Below are positions 28,148-36,352 of a stretch of DNA of 64,000 nucleotides, piece after piece. This DNA comes from Lyngbya aestuarii BL J. Its GTDB lineage: Bacteria > Cyanobacteriota > Cyanobacteriia > Cyanobacteriales > Microcoleaceae. The stretch is from assembly GCF_000478195.2 (NCBI RefSeq), contig NZ_AUZM01000011.1, positions 54,043 to 118,042 on the forward strand, in the 5' to 3' direction. The position numbers and the translations under genes are program-made. The notes beneath the pieces were generated by a model. That model was not told the DNA's origin and did no database searches. It was given only the letters and a program-made list of their open reading frames with translations. Every line of letters begins with the position of its first letter. Positions within the stretch are counted from its first letter, which is position 1.

Positions 28148-28806
28148 TAATTTTCTCCTAAACAATTAAGATATTCAGCACTAATATTTTTCTCTTGACA
28201 GTACAAGCTACATTGCACATGACCCCGCCCTCGATTGCGATCGCTTCCAATGCGTCTAAGGGCTAAAACTCCTGCACCTAATAGCCCTAACATTTCCCCT
28301 GTGGGATCGATATCAAAATATAAGGGGGATTTGTAACTGGGTTGAGCATTCGGGCGATCGCGGATGATCGCACGCGCATTTCGCAAGCTATGGGGATTAG
28401 GTGCACCCGTTTCTGAATTAATTGCCGTTTGTTGACGAATTCCAGTTAGAGAATTGAGAATATCGAAAGGAGTGGGAAAGCCATTTTCTTGTTGTTGTGC
28501 GATCGCATTTCTTAAACCTAAAGGAAGACAAGCATCACCAACGTGCATTTGAGCCATTTTTTCTTGAGTGCTTCCTGCTTGCCCAAACAGTTGATATCTA
28601 ACCTCAATCCATTTTTGTTGTTGGGATTCTGGTAAGAGCAAAATTAGATTATCACACTCCTCACTCAGCAGTCCTTTGAGAGTGCGTCCTCGCAAATAAG
28701 GGAAACCATAGCGATCGTGTTCGATTTCAGCATCAATTAATCCTGCAACGCCATCTCCTCGCCCAAAAGTTGTATCACTCAATAATTTAATCTTGATTGA
28801 GTACAT
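28147..28806 (-). CDS. Single-domain Cas7-like RAMP protein (Csm3-like)
   Basis: A 219-residue Cas7 backbone subunit of the III-D effector. Motifs: FGRGDGVAGLIDAEIEHDRYG (residues 14-34) with Asp25 where the target-cleaving Asp of Csm3 usually lies; FPYLRGRTLKGLLSEE (about 35-50); RYQLFGQAGS (about 70-79); and the glycine-rich C-terminal loop RRIGSDRNRGRGHVQ (about 184-198). It overlaps the end of cas10 by 20 nt and has the strong ribosome binding site AGGAGGAG. Its TAA shares a base with the ATG of csx10. In III-Dv systems this Cas7 is fused to the Csx10-like Cas5; here it is a separate gene. Confidence 0.85.
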   Translation of the reverse strand: MYSIKIKLLSDTTFGRGDGVAGLIDAEIEHDRYGFPYLRGRTLKGLLSEECDNLILLLPESQQQKWIEVRYQLFGQAGSTQEKMAQMHVGDACLPLGLRNAIAQQQENGFPTPFDILNSLTGIRQQTAINSETGAPNPHSLRNARAIIRDRPNAQPSYKSPLYFDIDPTGEMLGLLGAGVLALRRIGSDRNRGRGHVQCSLYCQEKNISAEYLNCLGEN

Positions 28807-30418
28807 TATCTCCTCCTAATAGGATATAAAATTTCATGGTTTCAATAGCATCAAAGTAATAACATTTACTATTTAACCAACCTTGTTGTTTTAATCTTGA
28901 CTCTGCTCTTGGAAATTCTGGTAATTCATCTCCACAAGCAATTAAAAATTGCTCGGTTGCTTTATCTCCTTCCCTCAATACTTGACGCAAGTTTATTACT
29001 TTATTTTGCTTATCTTTCCAAGCTTCCCCTTCCTTAAATTCTTGAATTACTTTTGCCAAATCTTCCCACATAATCTGATAAGCTGCATATTCATGCGATC
29101 GCATTGGACGTGCTGTTAACTTTCCCCCCTGATATTCTCGCTCTCGAACTTTACTAATTGTTCCTAGTACACCACTGGCTGCAATATGCCAGTCTATAGC
29201 TGAAAACATTGGTTTTTCATCTGAATAGTCTTCAGTTTCTTTTCGTAAAAACTTTTTAGCGTTACCACATAAAGCTTCACATAATTCGTAAGCTCTAGCA
29301 AATGGATAATGAGTTTTGACAATTGCAATTCCCGCACAAGCTGTTACCTTTCCTTTCTCATCTGGTAGATTTTTCGTATTCTTTTCAAATCGCTTTAAAA
29401 ACTCAACTGCTAAGGAAATTCCAAGGCGACCATCACAAACAAACGTAATATCATCCCCACCATAAACAATGGGTCGAAATGGAAAATAGTTTTCTTTAAT
29501 ACTGACAAATTTTTGTTCAATTGCATTCTTGAGAACTACACCAATTTCCTCTATAGTTTGCTTTCCGGCTCTATCTACAGACCAAGATAGATTTCGCATA
29601 GCCATAATATAGTTTTCATTTTTTTCTGAAATTGAATAACCTTGATTACAAGAATTTGTGGCATATTCTTCAAACCGTTGACCCATTTTATTTCCATCAG
29701 CATGAACAATCGCTACATAACTACTTTCTCCTTCTGAACGTCCCATATCGTCAACATCACGAGCCACTTGATAAGTATCTTTTATAGACAGTAAATTTTC
29801 CAGTTCTTCATTGGCTTTTTCCGCAGCTTTAAGTTTTGCCACAATTTCCCTAGAAGCTAGATATCCTTCTCCCTTTCGTATTCCATACTTGCCATCAGTA
29901 TTTTCTACCGCAACTAACCCTGTTGAATTACAAGTGGCTGTTACCCCTAAACCTAATAACGGAACTGATGCAATAGGTTTTCTTTTTTTCGCATCTAATT
30001 TATCCTTAATTAATTTGTCGTTAATAATGTTGCTTAGTAATTGAGTTTCCCAGTTAAAGTCTTGATGGGCAATGACAACATTGAGTCCTGGTGCATCTTC
30101 AAGTATTTCTTGGGTCAGATTCCTCGTAAATTCTTTTACTTTTTCTTCATTTCTAAACAAAATAACTGTATTTCCACCTCCAGCATAAACTAATTCAGCA
30201 ACCAAACTAGAGTCTTTATGGATTTTTGGTTCTAATTCATTTCGATCTTTGTTAGGGATATGAACATGACCTATTGTTTTGAGGCGATCCTCAACCCATT
30301 GAGTAGTTGCTAACTTAACTAAATGAGAAGCACCGATATTTTCTCTTAATCGGTTACTTCCAAAAATGTACTTCTGAATACCCGTTGTATCAATGACAGT
30401 TGCCGTATAATGACTCAT
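28787..30418 (-). CDS. cas10: Cas10-like large subunit with intact GGDD cyclase motif, no HD domain
   Basis: Cas10 is the signature large subunit of type III complexes, making cyclic oligoadenylate when target RNA is bound. The 543-residue protein starts directly in the first palm domain (TATVIDTTGIQKYIFGSNRLRENIGASHLV, residues 4-33), so the N-terminal HD DNase domain is absent. The second palm has YGGDDITFVCDGR (GGDD at about residues 318-321), predicted to be active in ATP cyclisation. A conserved Zn-ribbon is not obvious. It begins with a TAATG overlap with the upstream CARF gene. An active cyclase next to a CARF protein suggests the effector works by second-messenger signalling. Confidence 0.88.
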   Translation of the reverse strand: MSHYTATVIDTTGIQKYIFGSNRLRENIGASHLVKLATTQWVEDRLKTIGHVHIPNKDRNELEPKIHKDSSLVAELVYAGGGNTVILFRNEEKVKEFTRNLTQEILEDAPGLNVVIAHQDFNWETQLLSNIINDKLIKDKLDAKKRKPIASVPLLGLGVTATCNSTGLVAVENTDGKYGIRKGEGYLASREIVAKLKAAEKANEELENLLSIKDTYQVARDVDDMGRSEGESSYVAIVHADGNKMGQRFEEYATNSCNQGYSISEKNENYIMAMRNLSWSVDRAGKQTIEEIGVVLKNAIEQKFVSIKENYFPFRPIVYGGDDITFVCDGRLGISLAVEFLKRFEKNTKNLPDEKGKVTACAGIAIVKTHYPFARAYELCEALCGNAKKFLRKETEDYSDEKPMFSAIDWHIAASGVLGTISKVREREYQGGKLTARPMRSHEYAAYQIMWEDLAKVIQEFKEGEAWKDKQNKVINLRQVLREGDKATEQFLIACGDELPEFPRAESRLKQQGWLNSKCYYFDAIETMKFYILLGGDNVLNQD

Positions 30419-31755
30419 TATTTTTCTACCTCTTTAATCCAAGTTTGAAGTTTTTGTCCGAGTTCAGGTAAATCTTGACTCCCAAATACTTTAACTTTTT
30501 CATCTTTAATTTTAGCTAAAAAATCATTGCGAATTTTTGAGGGGTTATTAGAGCAACAAACTAATGCAACTCGTGCTTCATCTCCTCCCATCTGCTTCGC
30601 TCTGCGGTAAGCTTCAAATAGTTTTAACTTACAAAGTCCTGGGGTATCATCTGTTGTACAAGAAAGTGCAAACAGTTGATAACCTCGTAAGAAAGCCACA
30701 TCAAACTCAAATTCAGCAATGTTAGCTTTTGGTGGAAAATTAAATGACATTCCAAATTCATCAATTATACTTTCGTCTTCTTGTTGGATTTGTTTGATTG
30801 TTTGTAAAACAAAATCTTCTAACCATATTCCCTCAAGCCATTTACAGATTTCTTCTGGGTATTTTGCATTGTCACTAGGCTTAGGTATTGTTTGTTGATC
30901 TATTAACAAGTTAATAGATAATTTGTTGATATCTTCCGTTATACCGTAATTAATTAAGATATTTTTGATTTCTTCAGGTAGCTCTTTAATATCCAAAAAC
31001 ATAGATTTTAGTTCATTCTTCTTTTTCCAATTGCTCAAGTGAACTATCTTTACTTCTTTGTCATTACCATCTTTGATCGTAGCTATTTCAGTCTGAACTT
31101 TTCCCTGAACTTGCAAGACTTTGCGACACCAAGATTTCCATGCTTTTAAATTTTCTGTCTTAATTAAAACACTGACAAGTTCAGGATACACAACTTCGGT
31201 TTTGGGGTCTTTACTTAAGGATAATCCGTGTAGCTGAAAAAGCTGCTTCAGAGAAATACTGGCTTTATTTTTGACAGAAACAGGAGGGATAGGATTGTCG
31301 AACATCATTTGCATAGTTCGAGAATCTAAATAGCTAAAAACAACAGGCTCTAAGTCCTTGAGTTCTAAAAATGCCCGATAAGAATGAACAGCCATTGCTT
31401 TAGTTCCACCTGTATAATTCAATCCTAACCGCAATTTTGGTTCTGGCTGTTTGCTTTCTTCTTCTCGAATTTCTGTGATTTTATTGTGAATACGCTGCCG
31501 AATTTCATGGGCATTAGATTCATAATTTTCTAATGCCACAGTTAATTTTTGTCTTTGTTCTTCAGGAACCTCTAACACTTCCTGTAAGCGTTCTACTGCT
31601 TTTTGAGTATGTGTTGTGTAAACGAAGTAAGGCTTACCACCTTGTCTCAATAATGTCTTTGCTGCTACATAATTCGGTAAAGGGTTCTCCCCAATCAACA
31701 AAAACAGATGATCCACTTGATGATATTCCCAATCTAACGGATTTGTACTGGTCAT
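30418..31755 (-). CDS. CARF-domain (DUF1887, Card1/Can2-like) CRISPR ancillary effector with altered nuclease motif
   Basis: A predicted cyclic-oligoadenylate receptor. The N-terminal CARF part (about residues 1-150) has HLFLLIGENPLPNYVAAKTLL and the DUF1887 signature LNYTGGTKAMA (about residues 109-119). The C-terminal part (about 310-445) has the fold pattern of a PD-(D/E)XK nuclease: WLEGIWLEDFV, then EFEFDVAFLRGYQLFALSCTT, then CKLKLFEAYRRAKQMGGDEARVALVCC. In Card1/Can2 proteins the strand after the metal-binding Asp ends in an E-x-K of the ECK(T) type; here it reads SCT, so both Glu and Lys are missing. A nearby Lys (CKLK) might substitute, or the domain may be inactive. It is the first gene of the operon, coupled to cas10 by TAATG. 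Confidence 0.82.
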   Translation of the reverse strand: MTSTNPLDWEYHQVDHLFLLIGENPLPNYVAAKTLLRQGGKPYFVYTTHTQKAVERLQEVLEVPEEQRQKLTVALENYESNAHEIRQRIHNKITEIREEESKQPEPKLRLGLNYTGGTKAMAVHSYRAFLELKDLEPVVFSYLDSRTMQMMFDNPIPPVSVKNKASISLKQLFQLHGLSLSKDPKTEVVYPELVSVLIKTENLKAWKSWCRKVLQVQGKVQTEIATIKDGNDKEVKIVHLSNWKKKNELKSMFLDIKELPEEIKNILINYGITEDINKLSINLLIDQQTIPKPSDNAKYPEEICKWLEGIWLEDFVLQTIKQIQQEDESIIDEFGMSFNFPPKANIAEFEFDVAFLRGYQLFALSCTTDDTPGLCKLKLFEAYRRAKQMGGDEARVALVCCSNNPSKIRNDFLAKIKDEKVKVFGSQDLPELGQKLQTWIKEVEK

Positions 31756-31757
31756 AA

Positions 31758-32163
31758 CGTCCTCCCAATATAGGTTAACAGGTTAATACAATTCAGACTG
31801 GCTCAAATCTAACGCTTTTCCCTATACTCTGAAATTCATAAAAGCCTAACTCTAGTAATCTTATTGCAGACAAGCTGATTTAAAGCTTTTGTTCACAAAA
31901 TTTTACTCAATAAAATGGTTTGAATAAAACAATTTTTGTTGATTTATTTTTAATTTTATTTACAGATTTTTTACGTTTATTTGAATGAAATTTATCTGTT
32001 GAATGACAGTATGCCTCACTTTTTAAGAAAATGTGGAAAAGGTATTTCTAGGATGATTTAATATAGAGATAAAATTAACAAAAAAAGATGTGCTAGAAAC
32101 AAACTTGATGTCAGTTCCTAGCACAACTATAAAGGGTTGAAATTGTGTTTAATTTAAAGCGTT
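31758..32163. other. Intergenic gap upstream of the III-D operon
   Basis: 406 bp, very AT-rich. It should hold the promoter of the CRISPR operon and the end of the queC transcript. No CRISPR repeat or spacer pattern was seen here or elsewhere in the window. The only clear structure is the hairpin at 32089-32125. Confidence 0.55.
32080..32125 (-). terminator. Rho-independent terminator of queC
   Basis: TGTGCTAGAAAC (32089-32100) pairs with GTTCCTAGCACA (32114-32125) with one mismatch and a 13-nt loop. Read on the minus strand it is followed by CTTTTTTT, so it should end the queC transcript, 38 bp past the queC stop, and shield the CRISPR operon from readthrough. Confidence 0.75.
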
Positions 32164-32838
32164 TTATACATAGGGAATCGGATCAGTTAATCCCAGTTCT
32201 TTAAAAGCCGCTAACCGTAGTTTACAGGAGTCACAAACACCACAGGCTTTTTCTTCTCCGGCGTAGCATGACCACGTTTTTTCCCAGGGAACTCTTAAAC
32301 GATTTCCCAGTTGAATAATTTCTGTTTTTTTGAGATGAATCAGGGGAGAATTAATAGTAATCGGGTTTCCTTCTCTGCCTTGTTTAGTTCCCAGTCGAAA
32401 CACGTCTTGCATGGCGGCGATATAGTCGGGGCGACAATCGGGATAACCCGAATAATCCAACGCATTCACCCCAATATAAACTCGACTGGCGTTAACGGTT
32501 TCGGCGTAACCTAATGCAAAGCTTAAAAAGATGGTGTTGCGGGCGGGAACGTAAGTAATCGGAATATTTTCACTCATTTGGTTTAATGAGCGATCATGGG
32601 GTAAATTGATTTTGCGATCAGTTAACGCTGATCCGCCCCATAAACTCAGGTCAAATTTTACCACTTGATGTTCGACGACACCTGCACTTTGAGCAATTTG
32701 TTGGGCAGAAGCGAGTTCTCGTTGATGTCGTTGCTGATAGTCGAAGGAAATGGCGTAACATTCATAGCCCTCAGCTTTGGCTTGATAGAGAACGGTTGAA
32801 GAATCTAATCCACCCGATAGTAATATAACGGCTTTCAC
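32164..32838 (-). CDS. queC: 7-cyano-7-deazaguanine synthase
   Basis: QueC converts 7-carboxy-7-deazaguanine to preQ0 with ATP and ammonia, in queuosine (tRNA) biosynthesis. The 224-residue protein has the PP-loop SGGLDSS (residues 8-14) and the C-terminal zinc site CYAGEEKACGVCDSCKLR, with four Cys in a CX8CX2CX2C arrangement (residues 192-206). Conserved ITYVPARNTIFLS and YSGYPDCRPDYI are present. The start codon is GTG; an upstream ACCGTG could pair with the CACGGT that overlaps this start on the plus strand, 32 nt away, which may be chance. No other queuosine gene is in the window. Confidence 0.95.
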   Translation of the reverse strand: MKAVILLSGGLDSSTVLYQAKAEGYECYAISFDYQQRHQRELASAQQIAQSAGVVEHQVVKFDLSLWGGSALTDRKINLPHDRSLNQMSENIPITYVPARNTIFLSFALGYAETVNASRVYIGVNALDYSGYPDCRPDYIAAMQDVFRLGTKQGREGNPITINSPLIHLKKTEIIQLGNRLRVPWEKTWSCYAGEEKACGVCDSCKLRLAAFKELGLTDPIPYV

Positions 32839-33046
32839 GGTTTTGAGTTCTTACTGCTATTTTCACTTTGATGACCGTGATTTTAACAAAAATTAATCAA
32901 ATTGACGGAAGACAAGAGTATTAAATTTTAACGAATCTACTTTACAGATTGCAGTACAAATCGAAAGATTACTTCATGTTTGTTTGCTGCAATGTTCGTT
33001 AAAATAGAAAGCAAGACACAATGATTCAGTGTTCAGGTATTATCTT

Positions 33047-33565
33047 ATGACTACATTTTCTAAAGTCGAATACAATCCTTCTCGTTGGTTAACGGTTATT
33101 TTAATCACGCTGGCACTCTGGATGGGCGGGAGTATGGTTTTAGACTTCGTGATTATGCCCAGTATGTATATGACGGGGATGATGAATCAATCGGAGTTTG
33201 CCTCTGCGGGTTCGATGATTTTTTCTGCTTTTAATCGCGTGGAAGTGGTTTGTGCAGCAGTGGGATTAACTGGCTTGATGGCGTTAGGAATTACGTTACC
33301 AGAAGGCTTTAGTAATCGCATTCGTACCTTAAGTATTTTGGCGGTGGGTTTATTCGCGATCGCTTTAACTTACACTTACGGTTTAACACCTCAAATGACG
33401 GCGTTAGGCTTAAATCTCAATCTGTTTAATCCTGTTGTTGAAGTTCCGACTGGGATGAATCAACTCCACTTCAGTTATTTTAGTTTAGAACTGATTAAAC
33501 TCACCCTTGTTGGTATCGTTTTAGGCTGGTGTGTTCGTACAACTCGTCGCGAAGCCGTTCATTAA
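33047..33565 (+). CDS. Four-helix membrane protein (DUF4149-like)
   Basis: A 172-residue integral membrane protein with about four hydrophobic segments: LTVILITLALWMGGSMVLDFVI, VVCAAVGLTGLMALGI, IRTLSILAVGLFAIALTYTYG, and LELIKLTLVGIVLGWCV. The WMGG...VLDFVIMP pattern near the N-terminus is like DUF4149/TMEM205-type proteins, a tentative match. An in-frame GTG at 33029 gives six extra residues; the ATG at 33047 is the more natural start. A terminator follows at 33641-33673. Function unknown. Confidence 0.7.
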   Translation: MTTFSKVEYNPSRWLTVILITLALWMGGSMVLDFVIMPSMYMTGMMNQSEFASAGSMIFSAFNRVEVVCAAVGLTGLMALGITLPEGFSNRIRTLSILAVGLFAIALTYTYGLTPQMTALGLNLNLFNPVVEVPTGMNQLHFSYFSLELIKLTLVGIVLGWCVRTTRREAVH

Positions 33566-33640
33566 TAATTGTTCAGTATTCTGTTCTATTTTTGAACAAA
33601 TCAAAGAGATTAACTCATTGCAGATATCTCAGATAAAGGA

Positions 33641-33673
33641 GGGGGAAAGATGAAAAAATTATTCCCCCTTTTT
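33641..33673 (+). terminator. Rho-independent terminator between convergent genes
   Basis: GGGGGAA (33641-33647) pairs with TTCCCCC (33662-33668), followed by TTTTT (33669-33673). It terminates the DUF4149-like gene; a weak T-rich stretch on the other side may also help stop the convergent GDT1 gene. Confidence 0.8.
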
Positions 33674-33696
33674 GACTAATTTTTGAACGAAGAAGG

Positions 33697-33993
33697 CTAA
33701 TCTAATTCTTCGCTTTCTTCAGAACTCGGCCAGAATAATAGTCGCGCCCCCATCACAGCAAATCCCACCGCCGCAGAGATTTTAATCCAGTGAGTGGGTA
33801 AGACTTCTGCTATTCCTTCTCCGACTAACACTCCAATCAAACTTGCTAACACCAAGGCTAGCGCGGTTCCGAAGAAAATTGCCCGAGGTGACTTACTGGT
33901 ACCACTCAAAGCGATCGCCGCGACTTGACTTTTATCTCCCAACTCGGAGAGAAACACAGCGATAAAACTCAATCCCAACAGTTGTAAATCCAT
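33697..33993 (-). CDS. Half-size GDT1/TMEM165 (UPF0016) cation transporter subunit
   Basis: The GDT1 family transports Mn2+ or Ca2+ against H+. Full members have two copies of a three-helix unit with the motif E-x-G-D-(K/R)-(S/T). This 98-residue protein has one unit only, with SELGDKSQVAAIAL (about residues 16-29) and TALALVLASLIGVLVGEG and VGFAVMGARLLFW as the other helices. Half-size members usually occur as adjacent gene pairs or as homodimers; no partner lies next to it, only 107 bp separate it from the next gene. The acidic C-terminus (SEESEELD) is short. Substrate is not readable. Confidence 0.85.
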   Translation of the reverse strand: MDLQLLGLSFIAVFLSELGDKSQVAAIALSGTSKSPRAIFFGTALALVLASLIGVLVGEGIAEVLPTHWIKISAAVGFAVMGARLLFWPSSEESEELD

Positions 33994-34100
33994 CTTTCAA
34001 GTTTAGAATTTTAGGTTTAAAATTGCGATTTGGCGCGATCTGGTCTTCTTCAAAACAATTCAGTTTACTCAAAAGTTTACCCGATTTGACGCTAGAAACC

Positions 34101-36131
34101 TCAACGCGCGGCTTGCGGTTCGCTCAAAAACCAAGCGCGTAACACCTCCGCGACTGTCCAAGCTTGAGCGGGACAACCACAGGGACGCATGGGTGCATTT
34201 CCTTCAAAAATCTCACTCATATTTCCCACTCCCGCAGCAAATAAATGATCAGCAAGGGGTTGCAAAAATTCACGAGCCTGATCAGAATTTTTATAGACTC
34301 GCAGATGAGCTAACACAAATGGCCCCATCAGCCATCCCCAAACCGTTCCTTGATGATAAGCACCATCTCGTTGTAGTTGATTTCCGGTGTAGGTGCCTTG
34401 ATACTCGGGATCATCAGGAGCCAAACTACGGAGTCCATACGAGGTTAACAGTTCTTGGGCGCAGATTTCAACGACTTGACGTTGACGCCTGGAATTTAAC
34501 AGACAAGCATAGGAGTTTTCTCCTAAAGGGGGCAGAGAAACGGCTAAAATTTGATTGGGACGCAAACTGGCATCATTGCCGTTGGGAGTATCGAGAACAT
34601 CGTAACAATATTCAGCCGCTTCATTCCAAAACCGAGCAAAGCCTTTGGCGGTTTGTTGAGCGAGTTGTTGGTATTCGTCGGAGGGTTTACCTAGTTTTTG
34701 AGCAAAACGGATCATCATCTGAAGCGCATGATACCAGAGTACATTTACTTCGATCGGTTTTCCCATCCGGGGAGTGACGACCCAATCTCCGACTTTTGCA
34801 TCCATCCACGTCAGTTGAGTTCCGGGTTCTCCGGCGTAGATTAAACCATCTTCCGGATCAAGTTTGATATTATAACGAGTTCCTTGTTTATACCAATCGA
34901 TAATATCAGCCAAAATGGGAAAAAGTTCCTCGATTAAGCCTTCATCGTTACTCGCATCAACGTAAGCCCGAATTGCTTCAAAATACCAGAGCGTGGCATC
35001 CACCGTATTATAATCGGGAGTGTCGCCCCGATCCGGAAACCGATTGGGGAGCATTCCTTGATCGACGTATTGAGCAAAGGTTCGCAAAATAGAGCGAGCA
35101 ACATCTAAGCGTCCAGTATACAAGGTTAAACCGGGAAGGCTAATCATGGTATCTCGTCCCCAATCTCCAAACCAGGGATATCCCGCAATAATTGTTTTTC
35201 CTTCCGGTTCATCGGGAGTGGGACGATCTACAATGAATTGATCGGCGGCGAGAACTAATTGACGCACCCAGGCGGGGGTTTGTTCGGTAACGGGTGAATT
35301 TTGAATCAGTTTTTGTTCGTAGTTGTGGCGAGATAAGAGTGCTATTTGACCATTGAGTTGGGGGTGGGGTTCGGTTGTGGCGACAAAGGTAATTGATTGT
35401 CCGGCTTCGAGGGTGGTGTAATAGGTGGCACCGTGTAAGTGATCTTCGGTATCATCTAAACCTCGTTCCCGTTCAACGGCCAGATCAAAGCCATAATACC
35501 AGGGATGAGTCGCCAGAGAGGTGGCAACTTTTGCCCCATCGGTGAGTAAATACAAGGGAGTGGCTAATTGAAACGCTTTGATACAAATTCCATGTTCAAT
35601 GGTATCGACTTGAATCGGCCATTGATTGGCGTGGGTATTATGGTGGTAGTCTCGATGGTTGACTAAAGCTCTGAGGGTCAGCGTCATCGGTTGAGTGGCA
35701 CGACGCAACGTATACTGAATGTAGGTTGTATTTTCTCCCTGTTGCATCCAGACCCGTTTTTCGAGTAAAGCGTCTGCACAGGCAAATTTCCACGTTGGTA
35801 TTGTCCCATCCAAATAAAATTGTTCTAGATGTTTAAAGCCTTCGGGATCAATTTTGCCGTCTGACCAACGATTCATGTAAATTGGAAATACCCGATTGTC
35901 ATAACTTACCGTCTCATCTAGCTTTGCTAAGAGTAAAGTCCGACCCAAGGGGGGATGGAGAGCTGCTAATAGTAATCCGTGATATCGACGGGTTAATACC
36001 CCGGCTATTGTGCCTGAAGCGTAACCCCCTATTCCGTTGGTCACTAGCCATTCTCGCGATTCAGCAGATGCTAGATCACAACAGATTTCTCGCCCAAATG
36101 TAATAATCATGCTTGATCTCCTAACTTGCAC
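34101..36131 (-). CDS. Amylo-alpha-1,6-glucosidase (glycogen debranching enzyme, GDE family)
   Basis: Predicted glycogen debranching enzyme of the archaeal/bacterial GDE type (GH133). N-terminal domain (about residues 1-270): EWLVTNGIGGYASGTIAGVLTRRYHGLLLA and MTLTLRALVNHRDYHH. C-terminal catalytic (alpha/alpha)6 barrel (about 290-676): IIAGYPWFGDWGRDTMISLPGL, the conserved acidic GEPGTQLTWMDAKVGDWVVTPR, and MSEIFEGNAPMRPCGCPAQAWTVAEVLR near the end. Length of 676 is normal for the family. It acts on the alpha-1,6 branches of glycogen in the cytosol. The first in-frame ATG gives a few leader residues (MQVRRSSM); the Met at residue 8 is also possible. Confidence 0.92.
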   Translation of the reverse strand: MQVRRSSMIITFGREICCDLASAESREWLVTNGIGGYASGTIAGVLTRRYHGLLLAALHPPLGRTLLLAKLDETVSYDNRVFPIYMNRWSDGKIDPEGFKHLEQFYLDGTIPTWKFACADALLEKRVWMQQGENTTYIQYTLRRATQPMTLTLRALVNHRDYHHNTHANQWPIQVDTIEHGICIKAFQLATPLYLLTDGAKVATSLATHPWYYGFDLAVERERGLDDTEDHLHGATYYTTLEAGQSITFVATTEPHPQLNGQIALLSRHNYEQKLIQNSPVTEQTPAWVRQLVLAADQFIVDRPTPDEPEGKTIIAGYPWFGDWGRDTMISLPGLTLYTGRLDVARSILRTFAQYVDQGMLPNRFPDRGDTPDYNTVDATLWYFEAIRAYVDASNDEGLIEELFPILADIIDWYKQGTRYNIKLDPEDGLIYAGEPGTQLTWMDAKVGDWVVTPRMGKPIEVNVLWYHALQMMIRFAQKLGKPSDEYQQLAQQTAKGFARFWNEAAEYCYDVLDTPNGNDASLRPNQILAVSLPPLGENSYACLLNSRRQRQVVEICAQELLTSYGLRSLAPDDPEYQGTYTGNQLQRDGAYHQGTVWGWLMGPFVLAHLRVYKNSDQAREFLQPLADHLFAAGVGNMSEIFEGNAPMRPCGCPAQAWTVAEVLRAWFLSEPQAAR

Positions 36132-36352
36132 TCAGTTTATCTATCTGGTAATTGTCAATTTCCTGAGGGTAAAGATTCATGAATAACGACTGAGTGTTTA
36201 TTGTAAATCCCACCTTCGGCTTCAAAGAGATTCTATTTTTTATTTTAAGAGTTGTCGGAGAAGCAATTGTTTTTTGAGGCTAAATTTCATTCCACAGGTT
36301 AAAAAACTTAATATCAAACTAATAAAATTAAATTTTTAATGTTTTATCCAGT

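Noticed and set aside
31758..32163. Possible CRISPR array upstream of the III-D operon
   Set aside because: No direct repeats with regular spacing were seen; only a terminator hairpin.
32836..32879. CACGGT/ACCGTG inverted repeat over the queC GTG start, considered as a preQ1 riboswitch or other control hairpin
   Set aside because: No preQ1 aptamer pattern; a 6-bp repeat 32 nt apart is expected by chance in sequence of this length.
34193..34777. 194-codon plus-strand open frame opposite the debranching enzyme gene
   Set aside because: It overlaps the conserved C-terminal coding region of a clear gene in antisense and has no family pattern or ribosome binding site.
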